Assembly (NCBI GenBank): GCA_902478995.1
Contig: CABSNF010000061.1
Span: 1-12,470 of the forward strand
Direction: 5' to 3'
Source of the DNA: an uncultured Collinsella sp.
GTDB taxonomy: Bacteria > Actinomycetota > Coriobacteriia > Coriobacteriales > Coriobacteriaceae
Length of the DNA stretch: 12,470 bases
Positions 1-6,580 of the stretch are shown piece after piece. The stretch's first letter is position 1, and the number at the start of each line of letters is the position of its first letter. A model generated the notes under the pieces. That model was not told where the DNA came from and ran no database searches. It saw only the letters and a program-made list of their open reading frames with translations. The position numbers and the translations under genes were made by a program.

Positions 1-2
1 CA

Positions 3-38
3 GGCCCCGCCGACCGATTGCAAGCGGTCGGCGGGGCC
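3..38. terminator. Perfect 14-bp hairpin, probable terminator of a gene left of the window
   Basis: The arms at 3-16 and 25-38 are perfectly complementary (GGCCCCGCCGACCG and its reverse complement) around an 8-nt loop. The sequence after it on the plus strand (ATTGTGGCTCTT) is only mildly T-rich. The minus-strand side runs off the window edge, so the direction is undecided. The very strong GC stem between genes makes a transcription terminator the simplest reading. Confidence 0.6.
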
Positions 39-111
39 ATTGTGGCTCTTGACAGCGGATTGGGTCATATGAGCGAGCGGGTCGCATTTGTGACAAGGTG
101 ACGTGAAACGA

Positions 112-140
112 AAGGGCGCTGACCTTCTGGTCGCGCCCTT
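112..140 (-). terminator. Probable rho-independent terminator downstream of the queA operon
   Basis: AAGGGCGC (112-119) pairs with GCGCCCTT (133-140), and GACC (121-124) with GGTC (129-132), leaving one bulged T and a 4-nt loop. Read on the minus strand, the stem is followed by TTTCGTTTC, a usable U-rich tail. It lies about 75 bp past the queA stop. Confidence 0.6.
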
Positions 141-187
141 GAAGTTGAACGTCAGATTGTCCAAATGCGGCCCGCGCAGCGTCGACC

Positions 188-216
188 GGTTACGGCGTTT
201 GTAAAACGCCGTAACC
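188..216 (-). terminator. 13-bp hairpin abutting the queA stop codon
   Basis: GGTTACGGCGTTT (188-200) and AAACGCCGTAACC (204-216) form a perfect stem with a 3-nt loop. The stem shares one base with the queA stop codon. No T tract follows on the minus strand, so it is more likely an mRNA 3'-end stabiliser or a weak first terminator backed by the hairpin at 112-140. Confidence 0.45.
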
Positions 217-1433
217 TACTGAATGAGCATGGCGTCGCCAAAGCTGAAGAAGCGGTAGCGCTCCTCGATGGCGGCGGCGTAGGCATCCATGATCTGGTCG
301 CGGGTGGCAAGTGCGCTCACGAGCATCATGAGCGTGGAGCGCGGCACGTGGAAGTTCGTGATCAGCGCGTCGACCACGTGATAGGTCGAGCCGGGCATGA
401 GGTAGAGCTGCGTCGTCGCATTCTCGCGCACCACGATGTCACCGCGGCCGAGCGTGTCGGCCCCGTCCTCGCGGCCCTCAAAATAGCGCGCCGTCACAGC
501 CGGATCGGACACCGGCGCGTCCGCGTCAAACGCGCTCTCGAGCGAGCGCACTGCGGTAGTGCCGACGGCGATCACACGATGGCCCTCGGCCTTCGCCTTA
601 TGCACAGCGTCGACAACCTCCTGCGACACGTGGTAGCGCTCGGTGTGCATCACGTGCTGTGTAGGGTCGTCCTCCTCCACCAGACGGAAGGTATCGATAC
701 CCACCTCGAGCTCGACGGCGGCAAACTTCGCACCCTTGGCCTCGATAGCGGCCATGAGCTCGGGAGTAAAGTGCAGACCCGCCGTAGGAGCGGCAGCCGA
801 GTGCTCCTCCTTCATGGCGTAGACGGTCTGGTACTTCTCGGGATCGCCCTCGTAATCGGTAATGTAGGGCGGCAGCGGCACGTGGCCGGCAGCGTGGATG
901 GCCTCGTCGAGCGTGCGCGGGTCGCCGGCGGCATTGCAACCGGCCGGCTCAAAGCGCACCAGACGGCCACCGCGGCTATCGTTAACAAAGTCGACGACCT
1001 CGGCCGTCAGCACCACGGGCGCGCCCTCGGGCGCATGGGCGCCGCCCGCACGATACTCAATCTGAGCACCGGGCTTCAGGCGCTTACCCGGCTTGACCAG
1101 GCACTCCCAAACGTGACCCAGCGGATCCACATCCTCGCGGCGCTTGAGCAGCAGCGTCTCGACCACGCCGCCCGAGCCGGTCTTGCGACCGATCAGGCGG
1201 GCCGGCATCACGCGCGTCTTGTTGATGACGAGCACGTCGCCCGGCTCGATATAGTCGATGATGTCGCGGAAGATGCGGTGCTCAACGGTACCGCCGTGCT
1301 CCAACGGCGTTCCCGCCCGGGAGCCCTTGCGATCCACCACCAACAGGCGGCAGGAGTCGCGCGGCTCGGCAGGAGCCTGTGCAATCAGTTCCTCGGGAAG
1401 GTTGTAGTCAAAATCATCGGTACGCATAGACAC
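216..1433 (-). CDS. queA: S-adenosylmethionine:tRNA ribosyltransferase-isomerase (QueA)
   Basis: QueA is the cytosolic enzyme that transfers and isomerises the ribosyl part of SAM onto preQ1 already in tRNA position 34, giving epoxyqueuosine. Family signatures are clear in the 405-aa product: DFDYNLPEELIAQAPAEPRD near the N terminus (7-26), NKTRVMPARL (71-80), APTAGLHFT (215-223), GTTAVRSLES (291-300), LITNFHVPRSTLMMLVSA (357-374) and the C-terminal YRFFSFGDAMLI (393-404). It is somewhat longer than usual (about 340-360 aa); part of the excess lies between the GTTAVRSLES block and the YLMPG block (about 301-347). The chosen start is GTG at 1433, because AAGGAG lies 8 nt upstream; the in-frame ATG two codons later would be 14 nt from it. 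It is last in a minus-strand operon, 64 bp after queH, whose product acts on the QueA product. Confidence 0.97.
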   Translation of the reverse strand: MSMRTDDFDYNLPEELIAQAPAEPRDSCRLLVVDRKGSRAGTPLEHGGTVEHRIFRDIIDYIEPGDVLVINKTRVMPARLIGRKTGSGGVVETLLLKRREDVDPLGHVWECLVKPGKRLKPGAQIEYRAGGAHAPEGAPVVLTAEVVDFVNDSRGGRLVRFEPAGCNAAGDPRTLDEAIHAAGHVPLPPYITDYEGDPEKYQTVYAMKEEHSAAAPTAGLHFTPELMAAIEAKGAKFAAVELEVGIDTFRLVEEDDPTQHVMHTERYHVSQEVVDAVHKAKAEGHRVIAVGTTAVRSLESAFDADAPVSDPAVTARYFEGREDGADTLGRGDIVVRENATTQLYLMPGSTYHVVDALITNFHVPRSTLMMLVSALATRDQIMDAYAAAIEERYRFFSFGDAMLIQ

Positions 1434-1497
1434 GTCGGATACTCCTTATATAGCTAAAGTCCGCTCTACATCCTAGCAGGCTGACGTCCCAAATGAA

Positions 1498-2073
1498 CTA
1501 CTTTTTGGCGGCTTTGCGCTCGTCGCGGATGCGGGCGCGGTCCATGGCCGCCTCGACAGCCGAGAAGCGGCAGCCGCAGTAGTTCTGCCGATACATGCCA
1601 AGCTCGCGCGAACGGCGTGTCGCTTCGGGGTAATACGGGCGAAAATCGCGAATCACCGGAGTGAGCCCACGTGCCGCCGCCAGGCGCTTGAGCACGTCAT
1701 TGCAGGTATCGAACAGCTGATACGGCGAGACGGCGAGCGTCGTGCCCACAAACTCAAACCCGCGCTCCTGGGCCACGCGGCACGCCTCGGCCAAGCGCAG
1801 GGCATAGCACGCGCGACAGCGACGAGGCCGATCGGCACCCAGCGGTGCCACGCCGGTCTCCCAGTGATCGCGGTCCTCCCCTGCCTCGATGAGCTCGATG
1901 TCGCCATCGACACACCACCGGCGCAGCTCGTCCAAGCGGCGCTGCCATTCATCGCGCGGTTGAATATTGGGGTTGGTCCAGCAGATTGTGGACTCAAACC
2001 CCTCCTCGCGCAGCAGGCGAACCGGCTCAAGCGAGCATGGTGCACAGCACGCATGCAGCAACAACGACTTCAT
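1498..2073 (-). CDS. queH: Epoxyqueuosine reductase, QueH type
   Basis: QueH (formerly DUF208) is the non-cobalamin enzyme that reduces epoxyqueuosine in tRNA to queuosine, the last pathway step. The 191-aa product has the family's cysteine pattern: LLLHACCAPCS at 4-14 (Cys9, Cys10, Cys13), RCRACY with Cys86 and Cys89, and NYCGCRFS with Cys166 and Cys168. GTTLAVSPYQ (110-119) and the family's YPEATRRSRELGMYRQ region (148-163) are also present. In this family some of these cysteines hold an iron-sulfur cluster. An upstream in-frame extension to 2130 exists, but GAGGAG lies exactly 6 nt before the ATG at 2073, and the protein then opens right before the CC motif as in relatives. It begins 10 bp after the DUF3267 stop and precedes queA, so the two queuosine steps are co-transcribed. 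Confidence 0.95.
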   Translation of the reverse strand: MKSLLLHACCAPCSLEPVRLLREEGFESTICWTNPNIQPRDEWQRRLDELRRWCVDGDIELIEAGEDRDHWETGVAPLGADRPRRCRACYALRLAEACRVAQERGFEFVGTTLAVSPYQLFDTCNDVLKRLAAARGLTPVIRDFRPYYPEATRRSRELGMYRQNYCGCRFSAVEAAMDRARIRDERKAAKK

Positions 2074-2083
2074 CGACATCTCC

Positions 2084-2650
2084 TCACCCAAAAAAGCGCA
2101 CGCCAAAGGACGTATCCTCGCAGGCGACAATGCGGCGGTCGCGCAAAATGGTCCGCACGTAATACCAGTCGCCTACACAGCCCGACAAATGCAAGCCGGC
2201 AGCCAGATAGCACAGCAGCGGATAGCCCGAAAACGCAAACCCCAGGGCAAGCGTTGTCGTCACAACAACCGTCGGCGCCAGGCAAACCACCATGTACCGC
2301 CGGCGCGAATACACAACGCCCTCGGCGCAGGCATAGATCATCGCCGTCTCGCGATTCGCCCCAAAGGTCACCTGCGCGCCCGCAGGCGCCAGCAGCTTAA
2401 AAAACACACCGTGCACCAGCTCGTGCACGGCGAACGACGCCATTGAGATCGCAGCCAAGCCGACTATCCATCCCAAGACGGCCATCCAGCCGCCCGCGTC
2501 AGCCGCATCCAAGTCCGCAGGCCCGCCCAGCAGCATAAACACCGGCACCAGACACACGGCAAATGCGCCAAGCACGGCCATCCCCCACACAAAGCAGGCG
2601 TGCAGAAAATCCTCGTCTTCAAACGCATGTATGTTGGAAATCTCATTCAT
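2084..2650 (-). CDS. DUF3267-type membrane protein with HExxH motif (putative zincin)
   Basis: The 188-aa product has a short acidic N terminus (about 1-15) and hydrophobic segments near 18-43, 53-75, 118-138 and 142-156. HELVHGVFFKLL (76-87) contains HExxH, the usual zinc-binding and catalytic motif of zincin proteases. Relatives in the DUF3267 family are membrane proteins annotated only as putative peptidases. GDWYYVRTIL (160-169) supplies a downstream Asp typical of the family. It is first in the operon with queH and queA, 10 bp before queH; no functional link to queuosine is known to me. No clear Shine-Dalgarno precedes the ATG, and a -10-like TATCCT sits at 2659-2664, so it may be translated from a leaderless or nearly leaderless mRNA. 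The actual substrate cannot be told from sequence. Confidence 0.85.
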   Translation of the reverse strand: MNEISNIHAFEDEDFLHACFVWGMAVLGAFAVCLVPVFMLLGGPADLDAADAGGWMAVLGWIVGLAAISMASFAVHELVHGVFFKLLAPAGAQVTFGANRETAMIYACAEGVVYSRRRYMVVCLAPTVVVTTTLALGFAFSGYPLLCYLAAGLHLSGCVGDWYYVRTILRDRRIVACEDTSFGVRFFG

Positions 2651-2658
2651 AGCATCTT

Positions 2659-2664
2659 AGGATA
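2659..2664 (-). promoter_or_regulatory. Possible -10 box (TATCCT) of the DUF3267-queH-queA operon
   Basis: TATCCT on the minus strand ends 8 bp before the DUF3267 ATG, so a transcript would begin about at the start codon. No -35 match is seen. The absence of a Shine-Dalgarno before this gene is the main support for a leaderless start. Confidence 0.25.
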
Positions 2665-2690
2665 GCGCCCCTGCCACGTACCCGTCCGCA

Positions 2691-2701
2691 TGTGCGATAA
2701 T
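2691..2701 (+). promoter_or_regulatory. Extended -10 promoter candidate for the MetRS-like gene
   Basis: TGTGCGATAAT contains a TGn-extended -10 hexamer (GATAAT). Transcription would start near 2708 and give a leader of about 75 nt. The identical 11-mer lies upstream of degV on the other strand (8673-8683), which supports it being a real element. No good -35 is seen 17 bp upstream. Confidence 0.4.
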
Positions 2702-2782
2702 GTCGAACGATATGCACGAATTGACCACCGCGTCGCCAGGCCTTGTGCCCGGCCGCGCTCTCACCATATGCGAAGGAGTCCC

Positions 2783-4933
2783 ATGGCATCCAAATACTCC
2801 ATGAACGACCGTCCCAGCTGGCCTCGCCGCGCCATCGTTACCGCCGGCGAGCCCTACGGCAACAAGGGCCTTCACTTTGGCCACGTCGGTGGCGTCTTTG
2901 TCCCGGCCGACTTCTTCGCCCGCTTCCTGCGCGACCGTCTGGGCCGCGAGAACGTCATCTTCACCTCGGGCACCGACTGCTATGGCTCGCCCATCATGGA
3001 GAGCTACCGCAAGCTCAAGGAGAACGAGGGCTACGACAAGTCCATCGCCGAGTATGTCGAGTCCAATCACTCCCGCCAGGCCGCGACCCTCATCAACTAC
3101 AACATCAGCTGCGATATCTACGGCGGCTCGGGCCTTGAGCCGGCCGCGCAGATTCACAACGAGGTGACCGCCGAGATTATCAAGCGCCTGCACGAGCAGG
3201 GCACCATCTCCAAGCGCTCCACGCTGCAGTTCTACGATGCCAAGGCCGGCACGTTCCTCAACGGCCGTCAGGTAATCGGCCGCTGCCCCATCCAGGGCTG
3301 CAAGTCCGAGAAGGCTTATGCCGACGAGTGCGACCTGGGTCACCAGTTTGAGCCCGAGGAGCTCATCGCGCCCAAAAGCCAGCTCACCGGCGAGGTGCCC
3401 GAGCTGCGCCCGGTAGACAACCTCTACTTCGACCTGCCGGCCTACCTCGACTTTATGAAGACCTATACCGCCAAGCTCGCCCAGAACCCGCAGGTTCGTT
3501 CCGTGGTCTCCAAGACTATGGAGGAGTGGCTGCTGCCGGCTCAGCTCTATATCCAGAACAAGTTCCGCGAGGCCTTCGATGCCGTCGAGGATCAGCTTCC
3601 CGAGCACACCGTGCTGGAGCCCGAGGGCAACAAGAGCAGCTTTACCGTCACCTTCCCCAGCTGGAAGGAGCGCGACGACGCCCACGCGGTGCTCGCCAAC
3701 GGCGGCGTGCGCTTCCGCAGCGGCAAGGCGCTCGTGCCCTTCCGCATCACCGGCAACATCGGCTGGGGCGTTCCGGTGCCCGAGGTCGATGGCGTCTCCG
3801 ACGTCACCTGCTGGTGCTGGCCCGAGAGCCTGTGGGCGCCCATCAGCTATACGCGTACCGTGCTCGCGCGCGATGCCAAGGCCGCCGGCGTGACCGAGGG
3901 TGTCGCCGCCCAGGATGCCGCCCTCATGGGCGAGCCCGCTGCCGACTCCACGCAGGTCCCCGCGCCCACCTACCAGCACAGCTCGCTCGACTGGCGCGAC
4001 TGGTGGTGCTCGGACGACGCACAGATCTACCAGTTCATCGGTCAGGACAACATCTATTTCTACTGCATCGCTCAGACCGCCATGTGGGAGGCCCTGGGTT
4101 GGGACCTTACGCAGAGCACCGTCAGCGCCTGCTATCACCTGCTCTACATGGGCAAAAAAGCCAGCTCGTCCTCGCAGACGCCTCCCCCGCCGGCAGACGA
4201 CCTGCTCAACCACTACACCTGCGAGCAGATGCGCGCGCACTGGCTGTCGCTCGGCCTGTCCGAGAAGCCGGTAAGCTTTAGCCCCAAGGCATATGACACG
4301 CGCGTGACCGGCAAGGACAAGGACGGCAACGAGGTGCGCGCCTGCGACGACAAGCGCGTTATCGACCCGGCCCTTAAGGAGAGCGCCCTTTTGACCGGCG
4401 TGTTCAACCGTCTGGCACGCAGCTGCTTCTACGGCGTCGCCGTCAAGGAGGGCGACGAGAGCCCCTACCGCAACGGCTGCATCCCCGCTGGTGCCGCTTC
4501 TGACACCGTGGTCGAAGCCGCCCAGCAGGCAACCCTTGCCTTTGAGCAGGCCATGTACAAGTTCGAGACGCACCGCGCGCTTGCCGTGTGTGACGACTAC
4601 CTGCGCGCCGCCAACAAGCGCTGGAGCGACGCCTCCAAGGCCGCCAACAAGCTCGAGGGCGAGCCAGCAAACGCCGCCATGACGCAGGCCCTCGTCGACG
4701 CCTTTACCGAGCTGCGCGTGGCCACCGTCCTGATGCACGGCATCGTTCCGGCCGGCTGCGAGCTCATCTGCGAGTACTTCAACGTTGACCCGGTCGCCTT
4801 CTTTAGCTGGGATAACATCTTTGCCTCCACGGACGAGTTCGTGGAGAGCCTGGGCGAGAAGCCCGGTGAGCACCGCGTGAAGCCGCTGCCCCCGCGCTTC
4901 GACTTCTTCAGCAAGCACGAGAGCCAGTACTAA
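2783..4933 (+). CDS. Methionyl-tRNA-synthetase-like class I aminoacyl-tRNA ligase, divergent
   Basis: The 716-aa protein has the class I synthetase Rossmann core of the MetRS group: GEPYGNKGLHFGHVGG (22-37), whose HFGH replaces HIGH; FTSGTDCYGSP further on; and IGRCPIQGC...ECDLGH with Cys168, Cys173, Cys183 and His187 as a variant zinc knuckle. NIGWGVPVP and FIGQDNIYFY also match MetRS. A helical anticodon-binding-like domain follows. Where MetRS has KMSKS, this protein has GKKASSSSQTPPPPADD (457-473), so the ATP-site loop is strongly altered. No C-terminal Trbp111-like tRNA-binding domain is present; the end LPPRFDFFSKHESQY is distinctive. AAGGAG at 2773-2778 lies 4 nt before the ATG; the frame extends upstream to 2690 without such support. 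Such proteins are usually annotated methionine--tRNA ligase or class I tRNA ligase family protein. Whether it charges tRNA-Met or is a paralogue is open. Confidence 0.85.
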   Translation: MASKYSMNDRPSWPRRAIVTAGEPYGNKGLHFGHVGGVFVPADFFARFLRDRLGRENVIFTSGTDCYGSPIMESYRKLKENEGYDKSIAEYVESNHSRQAATLINYNISCDIYGGSGLEPAAQIHNEVTAEIIKRLHEQGTISKRSTLQFYDAKAGTFLNGRQVIGRCPIQGCKSEKAYADECDLGHQFEPEELIAPKSQLTGEVPELRPVDNLYFDLPAYLDFMKTYTAKLAQNPQVRSVVSKTMEEWLLPAQLYIQNKFREAFDAVEDQLPEHTVLEPEGNKSSFTVTFPSWKERDDAHAVLANGGVRFRSGKALVPFRITGNIGWGVPVPEVDGVSDVTCWCWPESLWAPISYTRTVLARDAKAAGVTEGVAAQDAALMGEPAADSTQVPAPTYQHSSLDWRDWWCSDDAQIYQFIGQDNIYFYCIAQTAMWEALGWDLTQSTVSACYHLLYMGKKASSSSQTPPPPADDLLNHYTCEQMRAHWLSLGLSEKPVSFSPKAYDTRVTGKDKDGNEVRACDDKRVIDPALKESALLTGVFNRLARSCFYGVAVKEGDESPYRNGCIPAGAASDTVVEAAQQATLAFEQAMYKFETHRALAVCDDYLRAANKRWSDASKAANKLEGEPANAAMTQALVDAFTELRVATVLMHGIVPAGCELICEYFNVDPVAFFSWDNIFASTDEFVESLGEKPGEHRVKPLPPRFDFFSKHESQY

Positions 4934-4950
4934 AGCACGCCTGCAGCAAC

Positions 4951-5072
4951 GCGCCCGGGAATGATTATTCTGGGACGGGGATTAAAAAAATCATTCCCGG
5001 GCGCCACAGTACAGTCTTTTGTGACGGGGGTCATGGAATGATGTTTTAATCCCCGTCCCAGAATAATCATTT
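4951..5072. repeat. Intergenic inverted-repeat element with two alternative hairpins
   Basis: Arms 4960-4987 and 5044-5071 are perfect 28-bp inverted repeats. Past a 2x1 internal loop the pairing continues for 8 bp (4990-4997 with 5035-5042). The whole 112-nt segment can therefore fold into one long hairpin ending 7 nt upstream of the next gene's Shine-Dalgarno. A competing 16-bp hairpin pairs 4951-4966 with 4989-5004 and uses part of the same left arm. This may be a terminator of the MetRS-like gene, an attenuator-like leader, or a short non-autonomous inverted-repeat (MITE/REP-like) element. The repeat pairing is certain; the role is not. Confidence 0.8.
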
Positions 5073-5090
5073 AGGTGGAAGGAAAGACGG

Positions 5091-6194
5091 ATGTCCAAGC
5101 CGCGTCGTCGTAAGCAGAAAAAGCAGGTTAAGCCCGAGCTCAAGCTTAGGCAGTTTGCCTCCACCGAGCTTTCCGACCAGCTTGCCGCCCTTCCCTGCGG
5201 CGCCGACCTGCCGCGCTTTATGGTCGACACGGTCGCCGGCGCCTATGCGCCCGCCGATGCCGAGCTCATGATCGAGGGCTTTGGAGCCGCGGCCACACGC
5301 CCGGTCACACTGCGCGCCAACACGCTCAAGGCAACCGCCGAGGACATCGCCGCCGCGCTCGATGCCGCCGGCATCGCGCACCAAACCGTTACCTGGTATC
5401 CGGACGCCTTTATCCTGCCCGAGGCCCAGGTTTCCGATCTGTGGGATCTCGACATCTACCGCGACGGCAAAATCTATCTGCAGAGCCTGTCGTCCATGAT
5501 GCCGCCGTTGGTCCTGGGCGCTCAGGCCGGCGAGGACATCCTGGACATGTGCGCAGCCCCCGGCGGCAAGACGACGCAGATCGCCGCCCTCACTCAGGGC
5601 CAGGCACACCTCACGGCCTGTGAGATGAGCATTCCCCGCGCCGAAAAGCTTGAGTCCAACCTCCACCGTCAAGGTGCCAAAAACGTGCCCGTCATGCGCA
5701 TCGACGCACGCGAGCTCGACGAGTTCTTCCGCTTTGATCGCATCCTGCTCGACGCTCCCTGCACCGGCACGGGCACCGTCATCAGCGACAACGAGAAAAG
5801 CCTGCGCGGCCTGACCGAGCAGTTGCTGAGCAAGTGCGCCCGCTCGCAGCGAGCACTTCTGGACCGCGCCATGGGTGCCCTCAAACCGGGCGGCACGCTC
5901 GTCTATTCGACCTGTTCGATCTTGCCGCAGGAAAACGAGGACGCCCTGCAAGAGGCCCTCGACAAGCATATGGACTGCGAGCTCATCCCCCTCGACGGCA
6001 CGCCGAGCGAAAGCGAAGCGCGTCGCGCCCAGGATGCCGGCGAGGAGCCGCATATCGAGTGCAATGCCCTCACTGAGGCCATCGCTGCCGGCCATGTCTC
6101 GGCCGTCGCCAACGGTATGCCCGGTACGCTGACCATTCCGCCTAGCCGCGACTTTGAGGGCTTCTACATTGCCCTGATCCGAAAACGCAGCTAG
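5091..6194 (+). CDS. NOP2/Sun (RsmB/RsmF) family RNA 5-methylcytosine methyltransferase
   Basis: The 367-aa protein is a SAM-dependent RNA m5C methyltransferase. Motif I DMCAAPGGKT (152-161) binds SAM. DAPCTGTG (221-228) carries Cys224, and YSTCS (272-276) carries Cys275; the family uses one of these as nucleophile and the other for product release. SRDFEGFYIALIRK (352-365) is the usual C-terminal strand of the fold. The N terminus is very basic (SKPRRRKQKKQ), suiting RNA contact. It is shorter than E. coli RsmF (479 aa) and lacks that protein's extra C-terminal RNA-binding part, so the substrate (16S rRNA or tRNA) cannot be assigned. The start is ATG at 5091, 7 nt after AAGGA (5079-5083). 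The leader contains the inverted-repeat element at 4951-5072. Confidence 0.93.
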   Translation: MSKPRRRKQKKQVKPELKLRQFASTELSDQLAALPCGADLPRFMVDTVAGAYAPADAELMIEGFGAAATRPVTLRANTLKATAEDIAAALDAAGIAHQTVTWYPDAFILPEAQVSDLWDLDIYRDGKIYLQSLSSMMPPLVLGAQAGEDILDMCAAPGGKTTQIAALTQGQAHLTACEMSIPRAEKLESNLHRQGAKNVPVMRIDARELDEFFRFDRILLDAPCTGTGTVISDNEKSLRGLTEQLLSKCARSQRALLDRAMGALKPGGTLVYSTCSILPQENEDALQEALDKHMDCELIPLDGTPSESEARRAQDAGEEPHIECNALTEAIAAGHVSAVANGMPGTLTIPPSRDFEGFYIALIRKRS

Positions 6195-6218
6195 CGCACG
6201 GATCCAAAACTCAACAAG

Positions 6219-6389
6219 CTATTTCTGTGCGCGTTTGCCCTGCTGGTCGCGATGCTGTTTAAGCATCGCGCGCTCCTTGCGCTCGGCCCTTTTGCCCTTA
6301 ATGGCCGTGACCACAAAGTAGATGACCGCGGCGGCAACGATTGCGGTCACACACAGGCCAATCAAGCCAAACATTGCTGTCAATTCCAT
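6219..6389 (-). CDS. Small single-pass membrane protein, 56 aa, unknown function
   Basis: Translation from ATG at 6389 gives 56 residues. A hydrophobic stretch, about residues 6-29 (MFGLIGLCVTAIVAAAVIYF and on), is followed by a strongly basic and charged tail, KGKRAERKERAMLKQHRDQQ (31-50) and then GKRAQK. By the positive-inside rule the tail should be cytoplasmic. GAGAGG lies 9 nt upstream of the ATG, a plausible ribosome binding site. It is convergent with the methyltransferase gene, ending 25 bp after that stop, and divergent from the TIM-barrel gene. I do not recognise the family. The combination of ribosome binding site, clean membrane segment and charged tail makes a real gene likely. 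Confidence 0.7.
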   Translation of the reverse strand: MELTAMFGLIGLCVTAIVAAAVIYFVVTAIKGKRAERKERAMLKQHRDQQGKRAQK

Positions 6390-6565
6390 ACCGCGTCACC
6401 TCTCTTTTAAACGGGACTTTCAAGATAGCACCTCGATACCCGCCACCACAGCTCCTTCACGTTCGCCGGCCCTTCGGTCTAACGGATGGCGCGGCGGGGA
6501 AAAATCAACTCGTCAAACGATTTAGCATTCGCAATTCCGGCTGCATAGCGCCGGCCGTTATCACA

Positions 6566-6571
6566 TAGAAT
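6566..6571 (+). promoter_or_regulatory. Possible -10 box (TAGAAT) giving a leaderless mRNA
   Basis: TAGAAT ends 9 bp before the ATG at 6581, and no Shine-Dalgarno precedes that ATG (only GAGCTTCC). A start of transcription at about 6578 would give a nearly leaderless message. No clear -35 is visible. The rest of the 190-bp divergent gap (6390-6580) shows only a short CCGGC/GCCGG hairpin near 6533-6555. Confidence 0.25.
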
Positions 6572-6580
6572 CGAGCTTCC

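Noticed and set aside
49..77. TTGACA at 49-54 as a promoter -35
   Set aside because: No -10 hexamer lies 16-18 bp downstream, and the following sequence leads into the convergent end of queA.
165..1457. 430-codon open frame antisense to queA
   Set aside because: It is the complement of a well-supported gene, with no recognisable domain.
2657..4918. 753-codon open frame antisense to the MetRS-like gene
   Set aside because: High GC leaves the complementary frame open; the plus-strand protein has clear synthetase motifs, and the antisense product shows low-complexity Ala/Gly/Val/Leu content and no domain.
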